Assembly: GCA_016839875.1 (NCBI GenBank)
Contig: JAEOTK010000121.1
Location: 1 to 23,074, forward strand
Source: Candidatus Heimdallarchaeota archaeon
GTDB taxonomy: Archaea > Asgardarchaeota > Heimdallarchaeia > Heimdallarchaeales > Heimdallarchaeaceae
Direction of reading: 5' to 3'
DNA length: 23,074 bases
In this document: piece by piece, positions 1 to 6,675 of the stretch
How the letters are laid out: the number at the start of each line of letters is the position of its first letter
Position numbering within the stretch: position 1 is the first letter of the stretch
Program-made: the position numbers and the translations under genes
The notes under the pieces: model-generated
The model's input: the letters and a program-made list of their open reading frames with translations, nothing else
Told to the model about the DNA's origin: nothing
Databases searched by the model: none

Positions 1-572
1 CATGCTCCAGCTCCTAGAATCGACCATTCTCCAATTGTTAAACCATCCAGAATAGATGTACTTGTGCTAATGAAAACACCTTCCTTAAGATGAACCTCTC
101 CACTAATAGATGCTAATGGATTTATTGTTACATAATCCTCAATTATTGTATCATGACCGATTGAACATAGTTGATTGATGATAACATGATTTCTGATTTC
201 TATGTTTGTAGTAATTGTCACACCAGGGCATATGACTGTACCTTCACCTATCTTGACATCAGAATGGATATTTGTGAAGGGATGGACTAAAGTGTAAGGT
301 TTGTACCCAAGCTTTAAAGCTTTTTCAACAAGGATCCTCTTTATGATGGGATCACCAATGGCACAAATGAAATGAGTTTCTTTCTCTCGAGTTTTTATCC
401 ATTCTAGATTTCCAAAAATAGGCAAACCATTAATTGTTTTTCCGTGTTTTTTTGAATCTTCATCCACAAAACCCAGAACTGACAGTTTAGTATCTGTTCC
501 TGCAATAACTTTGGCAATTTCAGCAGTTTCTTTGCCGAATCCTCCAGCTCCAATGATTACTAAATCTACCAT
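1..572 (-). CDS. neuD: NeuD/PglD-type sugar O/N-acetyltransferase (3' end beyond the left edge)
   Basis: The frame runs open to the window edge, so only the first 190 residues are present. I read an N-terminal Rossmann-like nucleotide-sugar binding part (VIIGAGGFGKE, residues 5-15; GFVDED about 34-39; CAIGDP 70-75). Hexapeptide-type turns of a left-handed beta helix follow from about residue 100 (VKIGEGTVICPGV, SIGHDTIIEDY, LTIGEWSILGAGA). This is the two-domain layout of the NeuD/PglD family, which transfers acetyl from acetyl-CoA to an amino or hydroxyl group of a UDP-sugar or sialic acid. His140 in SIGHD is at the place of the family's catalytic histidine. The ATG at 572-570 lies about 26 bases after a TATA-like box, so the mRNA is probably leaderless. 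It follows the dehydratase/aminotransferase operon on the same strand, which favours a PglD-like 4-N-acetyltransferase over sialic acid acetylation. Family is secure; substrate is inferred. Confidence 0.88.
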   Translation of the reverse strand, partial: MVDLVIIGAGGFGKETAEIAKVIAGTDTKLSVLGFVDEDSKKHGKTINGLPIFGNLEWIKTREKETHFICAIGDPIIKRILVEKALKLGYKPYTLVHPFTNIHSDVKIGEGTVICPGVTITTNIEIRNHVIINQLCSIGHDTIIEDYVTINPLASISGEVHLKEGVFISTSTSILDGLTIGEWSILGAGA

Positions 573-592
573 TGAACTAAAAAGAGTTGAAG

Positions 593-602
593 TTTTATAT
601 AT
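593..602 (-). promoter_or_regulatory. TATA-like box for the NeuD-type gene
   Basis: On the minus strand the sequence is ATATATAAAA, centred about 26 bases before the ATG at 572. This spacing puts transcription start at or next to the start codon, as in leaderless archaeal genes. It suggests the acetyltransferase has its own promoter in addition to any read-through from the upstream operon. Confidence 0.55.
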
Positions 603-655
603 CTATTACGGTAAGAAGAGGTTTTGACTATTGTAAACGGAATTTTAAGATATTT

Positions 656-1306
656 TCACTCAAATCCTCTAACTAGAATGAACCCTTCAGCGAATTTAAC
701 ACCTGCTTCAATTCCTCGATATCTTGCTAATGTTTCGATAGCTTCCAAAGATCGGGGATGAGGATATTCTTCAATTTCTGAACCATAATTCTTGTAGGCT
801 TCTATTTTTATATCCATTGTATCTGTGATATCGGTATAATGCTCAGGTCTAAATCCTTCAGCTCGTATTATCCCAGTTTCATATGCTAAAATCTTAATTT
901 TCCCCATGTGTTCTCTATGAGGTCTTGTGGCAACTAAAACTGCTTCGTAAGTTAAACGATGATCCACGTGTAGTTCACTTAAATGAGTTGTATAAACCAC
1001 GTCTGGTAAGAACTTGTCTACTTCTGCAGTAACAATTTTGGCTATTTCTAGAACTCCTACTTTGTCCATTTGCGTATCTGGTGTATCATAAAACTCTATA
1101 GAATCTACACCAAGAATCTGACAAGCATTACGACAAGCATTTCTTCTAACATCTAGCATTTTAGGATCAGAATATTGTGCTGACACTCCTTCTGTTAGAA
1201 CTACAACTCTTATCTTATCACCATTCAAGGAATGCTTTTTTATGGTACCCCCTACACCCAAAACCTCATCATCTGGATGTGGAGCAAAGACGAGTATTTT
1301 TTGCAA
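656..1306 (-). CDS. PIG-L/LmbE family sugar de-N-acetylase
   Basis: 216 aa with the PIG-L signature PHPDDEVLGVGG (residues 9-20) and a second metal motif HVDH (113-116). The expected zinc ligands are His10, Asp13 and His116, with Asp12 as general base. The family removes N-acetyl groups from GlcNAc-containing substrates such as GlcNAc-PI, bacillithiol or mycothiol precursors, and nucleotide or antibiotic sugars. The start is TTG (1306-1304), chosen because a strong AGGAGGTT lies seven to eight bases upstream and overlaps the stop codon of the dehydratase gene, so the two are translationally coupled. Position between a 4,6-dehydratase and a NeuD-type acetyltransferase suggests it acts on the same nucleotide sugar. 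Length is normal for the family; substrate is unknown. Confidence 0.9.
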   Translation of the reverse strand: MQKILVFAPHPDDEVLGVGGTIKKHSLNGDKIRVVVLTEGVSAQYSDPKMLDVRRNACRNACQILGVDSIEFYDTPDTQMDKVGVLEIAKIVTAEVDKFLPDVVYTTHLSELHVDHRLTYEAVLVATRPHREHMGKIKILAYETGIIRAEGFRPEHYTDITDTMDIKIEAYKNYGSEIEEYPHPRSLEAIETLARYRGIEAGVKFAEGFILVRGFE

Positions 1307-1311
1307 AACTT

Positions 1312-1319
1312 AACCTCCT
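1312..1319 (-). promoter_or_regulatory. Shine-Dalgarno site deciding a TTG start
   Basis: Minus-strand AGGAGGTT, a near-perfect anti-16S match, overlaps the TAG stop of the dehydratase (1320-1318) and sits at proper distance from the TTG at 1306. It supports the unusual TTG start of the PIG-L gene and its coupling to the gene before it. Confidence 0.75.
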
Positions 1320-2313
1320 AGAATTCACTGCAGATCTGATTATTGTTATCCAAGTAATTCTTTATGATATCTAAAAGATCCTCTTCAGATATTTTATCAG
1401 CTCTATCAGAAGAATAGTATTTTTGGGAAACTTGTTCATCAAAGAAGTAACTTGCAGGTTTAATTACATACATGTCCTCTACTTCAGAAATGTGATGCAT
1501 TTCTTCAACATTTAGTAATTCTTCATGTAATTTTTCACCAGTGGTTAAGCCTAATTCATTAACTTCTATCTCTTCTGGAGATAAGTTAAGCATTGGTGCT
1601 ACTTTTTTGTGAATCAGTTTGGCTAGATCTCCTAACCTTACAGCCTTCATCTTCAAAATATAAATTTCTCCACCTTTTGTTATCGAAGCTGCTTTTAGAA
1701 CTAAATCTACAGCATCAGAGATTTTCATAATGAATCGAGTGATATTTGGATCTGAGACGGTAATCTTCTTGTCTTTAACTAGAGATTTTATCATAACAGG
1801 AATAACTGAACCTCGAGAGTTAGCAACATTTCCGAATCTAACACAAGTATATCCTGCTTTCAAAGTGATTCTTTCAGCAATAAATTTGGTTGCTCCCATA
1901 ACATTAGAAGGATTAACAGCTTTGTCAGTGCTTATTGTAATGAATCTAGTTATACCATATTTCTTGGCAACATCACAAAGATTTTGTGTACCAACTAAGT
2001 TAGTTAAAACTGATTCAAAGGGGTGTTTTTCAACTACAACAACATGCTTCATTGCTGCTGCATGAAATACTTGAGTAATTTTATATGATGAGAATAATCT
2101 CTCAAGTGATTGAATATCTCTAATGTCTCCGATATAAGTGATCAACTTATCTGATTGAACTTCTTTATCTAAGTAAAACTGCTTGATTTCGTCCCTACTA
2201 AAAACTATTATCTGCTTTACATCTGATTTTAGTAGTTTCTTTACAATTTCAGCTCCAATAGATCCTGTTCCACCAGTTACAAGGACAACCTGATTTTTTG
2301 CATCTTCTATCAT
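1318..2313 (-). CDS. Nucleotide-sugar 4,6-dehydratase, PglF/CapD/WbpM catalytic-core type (SDR)
   Basis: 331 aa extended short-chain dehydrogenase/reductase. It has the NAD-binding glycine motif GGTGSIG (14-20), the AAAMKHV segment (85-91) and the catalytic stretch ISTDKAVNPSNVMGATK (127-143). Thr129-Asp130-Lys131 match the TDK residues known in PglF. Met139 stands where classical SDRs have Tyr, as in the PglF/WbpM group; Lys143 is kept. The reaction expected is UDP-GlcNAc to UDP-2-acetamido-2,6-dideoxy-4-keto-hexose. Unlike PglF and WbpM there is no N-terminal membrane region: this is the soluble core alone. The ATG at 2313 overlaps the aminotransferase stop by one base (TAATG), showing translational coupling. 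The exact UDP-sugar and C5 stereochemistry cannot be read from sequence. Confidence 0.9.
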   Translation of the reverse strand: MIEDAKNQVVLVTGGTGSIGAEIVKKLLKSDVKQIIVFSRDEIKQFYLDKEVQSDKLITYIGDIRDIQSLERLFSSYKITQVFHAAAMKHVVVVEKHPFESVLTNLVGTQNLCDVAKKYGITRFITISTDKAVNPSNVMGATKFIAERITLKAGYTCVRFGNVANSRGSVIPVMIKSLVKDKKITVSDPNITRFIMKISDAVDLVLKAASITKGGEIYILKMKAVRLGDLAKLIHKKVAPMLNLSPEEIEVNELGLTTGEKLHEELLNVEEMHHISEVEDMYVIKPASYFFDEQVSQKYYSSDRADKISEEDLLDIIKNYLDNNNQICSEF

Positions 2314-3440
2314 TATTTTTCACTCTTAAATCTCTTTAATATTGATACGATATATGAAATTTGTTCATTAGATATAGTCGGATACATCGGTAACGATAGC
2401 ACTTCTTTTGAAATCCTTTCAGTTACAGGAAGAGTATCCTCTTTATATCCCTGTTCTCTATAGAATTTAGTTAAATGTATTGGTTCAAAATAGATTTTGC
2501 TTCCCACACCATTTTTAGTTAGTAAATCGATTAGCTCTTTTCGATTTCCATTTTCTATTAAAACAGTGTAGATCTGATAAACATGACTATAATCTTCAGG
2601 AGATAAGAATGGTGAAATATTATCAATCTCTTCAAGTAAGGATGTATAGTAATTCGCTTTTTGTTTTCTCATCTCTATAATTTTATCAACCTTTCTTAGT
2701 TGAGATATACCCAAAGCTCCCAAAATATTTGATAATCTGAAATTGTATCCGAGCTGTATATAATCTAAACTATCTGCAGATGTAAAATAAGATAAATCAT
2801 CAGTTCTACCATGCGATCTGACAAGCTTTAATTTTGTAGCAATTTCTTGAGAATCAGTCACTATACTACCACCTTCACCTGTGGTTATTATTTTATTTTG
2901 ACAAAAGCTTAACATAGCTGAATCACCAAAAGATCCCACTTTTTGATCACCAACAGTTGCTCCAAAAGATTCTGCAGCATCTTCGATTAAAATAACATTC
3001 TTATCTTCAGCTATATCTCTTAGTTCTCTAATTTTACATGGACTTCCTGCATAATGTACAGGTATTATTGCTTTGGTTTTTGGAGTTATCTTCTGTAAAA
3101 CATCTTCAGGATCTAATCCAAAACATTCTGTCTCAATATCTGCAAAAACAGGTTTTGCTCCAACCATTTTAACAGAATTTGCTGTAGCAATAAAAGTGAA
3201 GGATGGAACAATAACTTCGTCTGATTTTCCAATATCGTAAGCTAATAGAATTGCATGCAAGGCAGAAGTACCTGAATTAAATACAATAGCATGGTCTCTT
3301 TCGAAGTATTTTGCAAGCTGTTCCTCAAAAATAGAAATTTCTTCACCTATAGCCCAATTTCTACCAGATTTTAGGATTTTTGTAACTGCTTCAATATCAG
3401 AGTCATCCCAATACATCTCAAATAATGGAATATTATTCAT
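2313..3440 (-). CDS. DegT/DnrJ/EryC1/StrS PLP aminotransferase (PglE-like role)
   Basis: 375 aa, full length for the sugar aminotransferase family (fold type I, PLP). Visible landmarks are NSGTSAL (55-61, phosphate binding), VPSFTFIATAN (78-88), LIEDAAESFG (151-160, Asp154 contacting the PLP ring nitrogen) and FCQNKIITTGEGG (179-191) with Lys183 as the PLP lysine. Such enzymes transfer an amino group from glutamate to a 4-keto or 3-keto nucleotide sugar. Being translationally coupled to the 4,6-dehydratase, the likely substrate is its 4-keto product, giving a 4-amino-4,6-dideoxy sugar as PglE does. First gene of the minus-strand operon; the divergent spacer 3441-3589 holds its promoter. A 3-aminotransferase role is the alternative. 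Confidence 0.92.
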   Translation of the reverse strand: MNNIPLFEMYWDDSDIEAVTKILKSGRNWAIGEEISIFEEQLAKYFERDHAIVFNSGTSALHAILLAYDIGKSDEVIVPSFTFIATANSVKMVGAKPVFADIETECFGLDPEDVLQKITPKTKAIIPVHYAGSPCKIRELRDIAEDKNVILIEDAAESFGATVGDQKVGSFGDSAMLSFCQNKIITTGEGGSIVTDSQEIATKLKLVRSHGRTDDLSYFTSADSLDYIQLGYNFRLSNILGALGISQLRKVDKIIEMRKQKANYYTSLLEEIDNISPFLSPEDYSHVYQIYTVLIENGNRKELIDLLTKNGVGSKIYFEPIHLTKFYREQGYKEDTLPVTERISKEVLSLPMYPTISNEQISYIVSILKRFKSEK

Positions 3441-3589
3441 AAGAAACTACTACCTTACTAATTCTTTCGCTGAATTAAGAACAACAGAGGTTTATTTATC
3501 TATTATGGTTAACATTGAATGTTCATTATACTCTTTATTCATGGACAAAACTAAAATACTATTTTTGTTATCCAACATTAGGTTTCAAA
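3441..3589. promoter_or_regulatory. Divergent promoter region between the aminotransferase and a PIG-L gene
   Basis: This 149-base spacer holds an AT-rich candidate box for the minus strand (GATAAATAAA, 3500-3491). A closer alternative is TTAATT around 3471-3478. For the plus strand a weak TATA-like stretch lies at about 3554-3563, some 30 bases before the ATG at 3590. A shared spacer would allow co-regulation of the two arms of the sugar cluster. Exact boxes are uncertain. Confidence 0.4.
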
Positions 3590-4231
3590 ATGTCTAAGGT
3601 TCTCTTATTAAGTCCACATACTGATGATATAGAATTAGGAGCAGGAGCTACTGTTTGTAAACTACTCGAAAATAACTATGATGTTTATTGGATAGCATTT
3701 TCAATAGCAGAAGATTCATTACCGTCAGATTGGGATAAGAATACTCTAAAAAATGAGTTTCTGGAAGTTATCTCGCTATTGAATGAAAGATTTTCTTCAA
3801 AAATCAATCATCAAATTGAGAATTATAAAGTGAGGAATTTGGGAGATCATAGACAAGAAATACTTGAACAACTAGTAAAGATAAGGAAGGATTTTACCCC
3901 TGATATTGTCATTGGTCCATCTTTACATGATTATCATCAAGATCACAATACAGTAGCTGTTGAAATGGTAAGAGCCTTTAAAACTAGTTCTTCTATTATC
4001 TGTTTCGAGCAACCATGGAATCTCTCAAATTTTAGTGCTCAGTTGTTTGTAGAACTTGAAGAAAAACATGTAGAGATGAAAAGTGAGATGCTATCAAAGT
4101 ATCAATCACAGATATCTCTTAATAGACAATATTTCAGCCGAGATTATGTTTATGGGCTTGCTAATGTAAGAGGAACACAAACAAAATCAAAATACGCAGA
4201 AGCCTTTGAAGTAGTTAGATGGTTTAAATAA
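3590..4231 (+). CDS. Second PIG-L/LmbE family de-N-acetylase
   Basis: 213 aa from the ATG at 3590. An upstream in-frame ATG (3515) would add 25 residues of non-family sequence and lies inside the promoter spacer, so the shorter form is preferred. Metal motifs are SPHTDDIELGAGA (8-20) and HDYHQDH (113-119), with predicted zinc ligands His10, Asp13 and His119. The first motif has Thr where most members have Pro (HTDD for HPDD) and Ile for Glu after it, variants seen in bacterial LmbE relatives. Little identity with the other PIG-L protein here beyond the motifs, so it is not a recent duplicate and probably acts on a different substrate or step. It is divergent from the aminotransferase operon and precedes the dehydrogenase. 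Confidence 0.87.
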   Translation: MSKVLLLSPHTDDIELGAGATVCKLLENNYDVYWIAFSIAEDSLPSDWDKNTLKNEFLEVISLLNERFSSKINHQIENYKVRNLGDHRQEILEQLVKIRKDFTPDIVIGPSLHDYHQDHNTVAVEMVRAFKTSSSIICFEQPWNLSNFSAQLFVELEEKHVEMKSEMLSKYQSQISLNRQYFSRDYVYGLANVRGTQTKSKYAEAFEVVRWFK

Positions 4232-4284
4232 ATACAATGAGTTTTCTTTTACTGTTTTAGTTCAGTAAAGATGTTAATTAACAA

Positions 4285-4295
4285 CTTTTAAATTA
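4285..4295 (+). promoter_or_regulatory. TATA-like box before the UDP-HexNAc dehydrogenase
   Basis: CTTTTAAATT-like stretch centred about 35 bases before the ATG at 4326, predicting a leader of roughly 10 bases. The T-rich run just before it (4238-4258) may end the preceding PIG-L transcript. Confidence 0.4.
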
Positions 4296-4325
4296 ACAAA
4301 AACTTCTTTCCATTTGTTGAGCTAA

Positions 4326-5702
4326 ATGAAATTCTATGGCCTTGCAAAAAATGAAGCTACTAAGCTTCTAGAAAAGAGAGACCTTACCATAGCTGTAGTT
4401 GGACAAGGAAAAATGGGATTGCCAATTTCAGTGATATTGCTAGAATCGGGATTTAGTGTAATAGGAGTAGATAGTAATCCGAAAACAGTAGACATGATTA
4501 ATGATGGAAATCCTCCAATTCTGGAAGAACCAGGAGTTCTTGAAGGGGTCAATAAGGGTTTAAAGGAATTTAGATTTACTTGTACTCTTTCCATAGAAGA
4601 TGCTCTAAGTGAAGCTGATATCATTATAGTGATTATTCCTTTACTTCTAGATGAAAAAAACAATCCTCTGTTTACAAATTTCAATAATCTGATGAAAGAA
4701 ATAGGTCGTAATTTGCAAAAAGGACAGTTTGTGATAGTAGAAACAACATTACCTTCTGGTACAACAAATGGTGTTTTTAGACCTATATTGGAGAAGAAAT
4801 CTAATCTGATCGCGGGGGAAGATTTTGGTTTGGGATATTCACCAGAAAGAACAGCGAGTGGAACAGTATTAGCAGATGTTCAGAATAAATATCCTAAAAT
4901 CATTGGTGGAGTCAATGAAAAAAGCTTAGATTTTATGGATGAATTTTATTCTCTCTTTGCAGAAAAAGGAACAATAAGAATGTCATCAATGACAGCTGCA
5001 GAAACAGTCAAAGTGTTTGAAGGAGTTTATAGAGATGTAAACATTGCTTTAGCAAATGAATTTGCAAAAATTACTGAAGTATTAGGATTGAATATTTCTT
5101 CAATCATAGATGCAGCAAATAGTCAGCCATATAGTCACATTCATAGACCCGGACCTGGTGTAGGGGGACATTGTATTCCTGTTTATCCTCACTTTCTTAC
5201 AAAACTTGCAGAAGAAAAAGGAATTAATCTCAATTTGACGAAAACTGGTCGAAAAATTAATTCCTCACAACCATATGTCGTAATTGAGAAAATAAAGGAA
5301 GGCTTGGAACTAATTGGTAAGAAATTAGAAAATGCTACAATTGTTCTCTTGGGTTTAGCATTCAGAGGTGGAGTGAAAGAATCAAGAAATTCACCAACTT
5401 TTGATATTGTTAAAGAACTGAAAGATAGAACACCTAACCTAGTACTAACTGATCCTTTGTTCTATAAGGAGGAAATTGATAATCTATTGGATATCAAATT
5501 TGAACAAGATGTTTATGAAGCCATAAAGAATGCGGATTGTATTGTTCTATTAACCAATCACAAAGACTATGTCGAGCTAACTCCTGATAAAATAGAAAAA
5601 ATATCGAATAAAAAACTAGTTCTAATTGATACAAAGCAGATGTGGGAAGAGTTCCGAAATACTAATTTTGAGAACGTTAAACTTGTAGGTATTGGATATT
5701 AA
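4326..5702 (+). CDS. wecC: UDP-N-acetylhexosamine 6-dehydrogenase (UDP-ManNAcA-forming type)
   Basis: 458 aa member of the UDP-glucose/GDP-mannose dehydrogenase superfamily, which oxidises C6 of a UDP-sugar to the carboxylate in two NAD-dependent steps. Seen: Rossmann motif VVGQGKMG (24-31), YSPERTASG (171-179), ETVKVFEGVYRDVNIALANE (226-245), and GPGVGGHCIPVYP (276-288) with the catalytic Cys283. A C-terminal UDP-binding domain begins near LGLAFRGGVKESRNSP. The sequence around the cysteine (GGHCIPVYP) is typical of the UDP-ManNAc/UDP-GlcNAc branch rather than of UDP-glucose dehydrogenase, hence the call. No UDP-GlcNAc 2-epimerase is present in the window. The neighbours suggest production of an acetamido-uronic acid for surface glycans. 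Confidence 0.88.
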   Translation: MKFYGLAKNEATKLLEKRDLTIAVVGQGKMGLPISVILLESGFSVIGVDSNPKTVDMINDGNPPILEEPGVLEGVNKGLKEFRFTCTLSIEDALSEADIIIVIIPLLLDEKNNPLFTNFNNLMKEIGRNLQKGQFVIVETTLPSGTTNGVFRPILEKKSNLIAGEDFGLGYSPERTASGTVLADVQNKYPKIIGGVNEKSLDFMDEFYSLFAEKGTIRMSSMTAAETVKVFEGVYRDVNIALANEFAKITEVLGLNISSIIDAANSQPYSHIHRPGPGVGGHCIPVYPHFLTKLAEEKGINLNLTKTGRKINSSQPYVVIEKIKEGLELIGKKLENATIVLLGLAFRGGVKESRNSPTFDIVKELKDRTPNLVLTDPLFYKEEIDNLLDIKFEQDVYEAIKNADCIVLLTNHKDYVELTPDKIEKISNKKLVLIDTKQMWEEFRNTNFENVKLVGIGY

Positions 5703-5767
5703 GTCCTAAATCGAGGTATGAATTAAGCTCAACGATAGCTTTAAAAAAATTGGAGGAATATTTTCAT

Positions 5768-6637
5768 ATGGCAGTAGGCGCTCCTTGGGATTTGGTGATA
5801 ATTGGTGCACTAGCCCTAATAATTGGGATTATTGGTGTAATTGCTGGATTTGGAGGAGGAGTGTTTTTAGTTCCAAGTTTAATACTTATCTTCTCTATAC
5901 ATGCAAATTTTGCAGTTGGAACAGTTTTTCTAGCAATCTTCTTTCCTGCATTAGTTGGGACTCTGGCTGCGTGGAAAAGAAAGGAAATTAACTTCCGTAT
6001 AGGATTAATTTTCGCTATTCCGATGACAGCAGGTACAATAGCTGGGATTTTTGTAATAAAGCGAATATCAGATTTAGCTGTAGTAATTACAATCAGTATA
6101 CTTGCTCTAATCTTCAGTATAAGAATGGTAGTCCATGCATTTCAAATCGCAAATATAGAAAATGGCATATCTGAAGAAAATAAAGAATCTACCGAACAAA
6201 GAGTTTGGTTGAAAATATTCTCATTAAAACCAACGATGAAAGTGAAAGTAGGAGAAGAAGTTCACGATATCAGTATAATAATTGTATTCCTAACAGGTGC
6301 AGCTTTTGGAATTATGTCAGGATTATTCGGTATAAGCGCTGGATGGATTCAAACACCTCTTTTGATTTTAGCTTTCGGTCTACCTCCTTTAGTTGCAGCT
6401 GGGACATCACTGTTTATTATCGTGATAAAGACATTTGCTGGAGGAATTACTCATATAGCATTAGGAAATGTAGATTGGGTAATTTTCGCAATTTTGGCTG
6501 TATTATTACCTCTAGGAGCATTAATAGGTAATTATCTGAAAGGGAAAATGAAAGGAAAACAAGTTTCGTTATTTACTGGAATATCACTACTGTTAATTTC
6601 ACTTTTCATTATTATATCTGCTGTCCTTACACGATAA
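5768..6637 (+). CDS. TauE/SafE family anion permease
   Basis: 289 aa integral membrane protein with about eight hydrophobic segments in two related halves. GVIAGFGGGVFLVPSLIL (23-40) and GIMSGLFGISAGWIQTPLLI (181-200) are the paired signature loops of the TauE/SafE family, which exports or takes up sulfite, sulfoacetate or related sulfur anions. A charged cytoplasmic loop (about 130-165) splits the halves. I chose the ATG at 5768: a TTG at 5750 would sit on top of the GGAGGA ribosome site (5752-5757), and a TTTAAAAAAAT stretch at 5740-5750 is spaced like a TATA box for a start near 5768. The gene converges on sat-cysC, which suggests a sulfur anion as substrate. Direction of transport cannot be told. 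Confidence 0.82.
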   Translation: MAVGAPWDLVIIGALALIIGIIGVIAGFGGGVFLVPSLILIFSIHANFAVGTVFLAIFFPALVGTLAAWKRKEINFRIGLIFAIPMTAGTIAGIFVIKRISDLAVVITISILALIFSIRMVVHAFQIANIENGISEENKESTEQRVWLKIFSLKPTMKVKVGEEVHDISIIIVFLTGAAFGIMSGLFGISAGWIQTPLLILAFGLPPLVAAGTSLFIIVIKTFAGGITHIALGNVDWVIFAILAVLLPLGALIGNYLKGKMKGKQVSLFTGISLLLISLFIIISAVLTR

Positions 6638-6675
6638 GAAAAATGATTGAAAAGAGATATAAAAAAGAAAAGGAA
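6638..6675. terminator. Convergent intergenic stretch, likely transcription end
   Basis: The 38 bases between the permease and sat-cysC are purine-rich on the plus strand and therefore T/C-rich on the minus strand. This would give U-rich 3' ends for the sat-cysC transcript, as in archaeal termination. No clear hairpin. Confidence 0.35.

Noticed and set aside
3515..3589. Longer start for the second PIG-L protein
   Set aside because: The 25 extra residues lie in the divergent promoter spacer and precede the point (MSKVLLLSPHTDD) where family proteins begin.
4334..4684. Antisense open frame of 116 codons opposite the dehydrogenase
   Set aside because: It lies wholly within a well-supported gene, has no recognisable domain and no promoter; it is a shadow of codon use. 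Similar antisense frames at 1730-2065, 7447-7779, 14825-15091 and 16327-16641 were dismissed for the same reason.
4326..5702. UDP-glucose 6-dehydrogenase (ugd)
   Set aside because: The sequence around the catalytic cysteine, GGHCIPVYP, is of the UDP-HexNAc branch; UDP-glucose enzymes usually have GGSCFPKD there.
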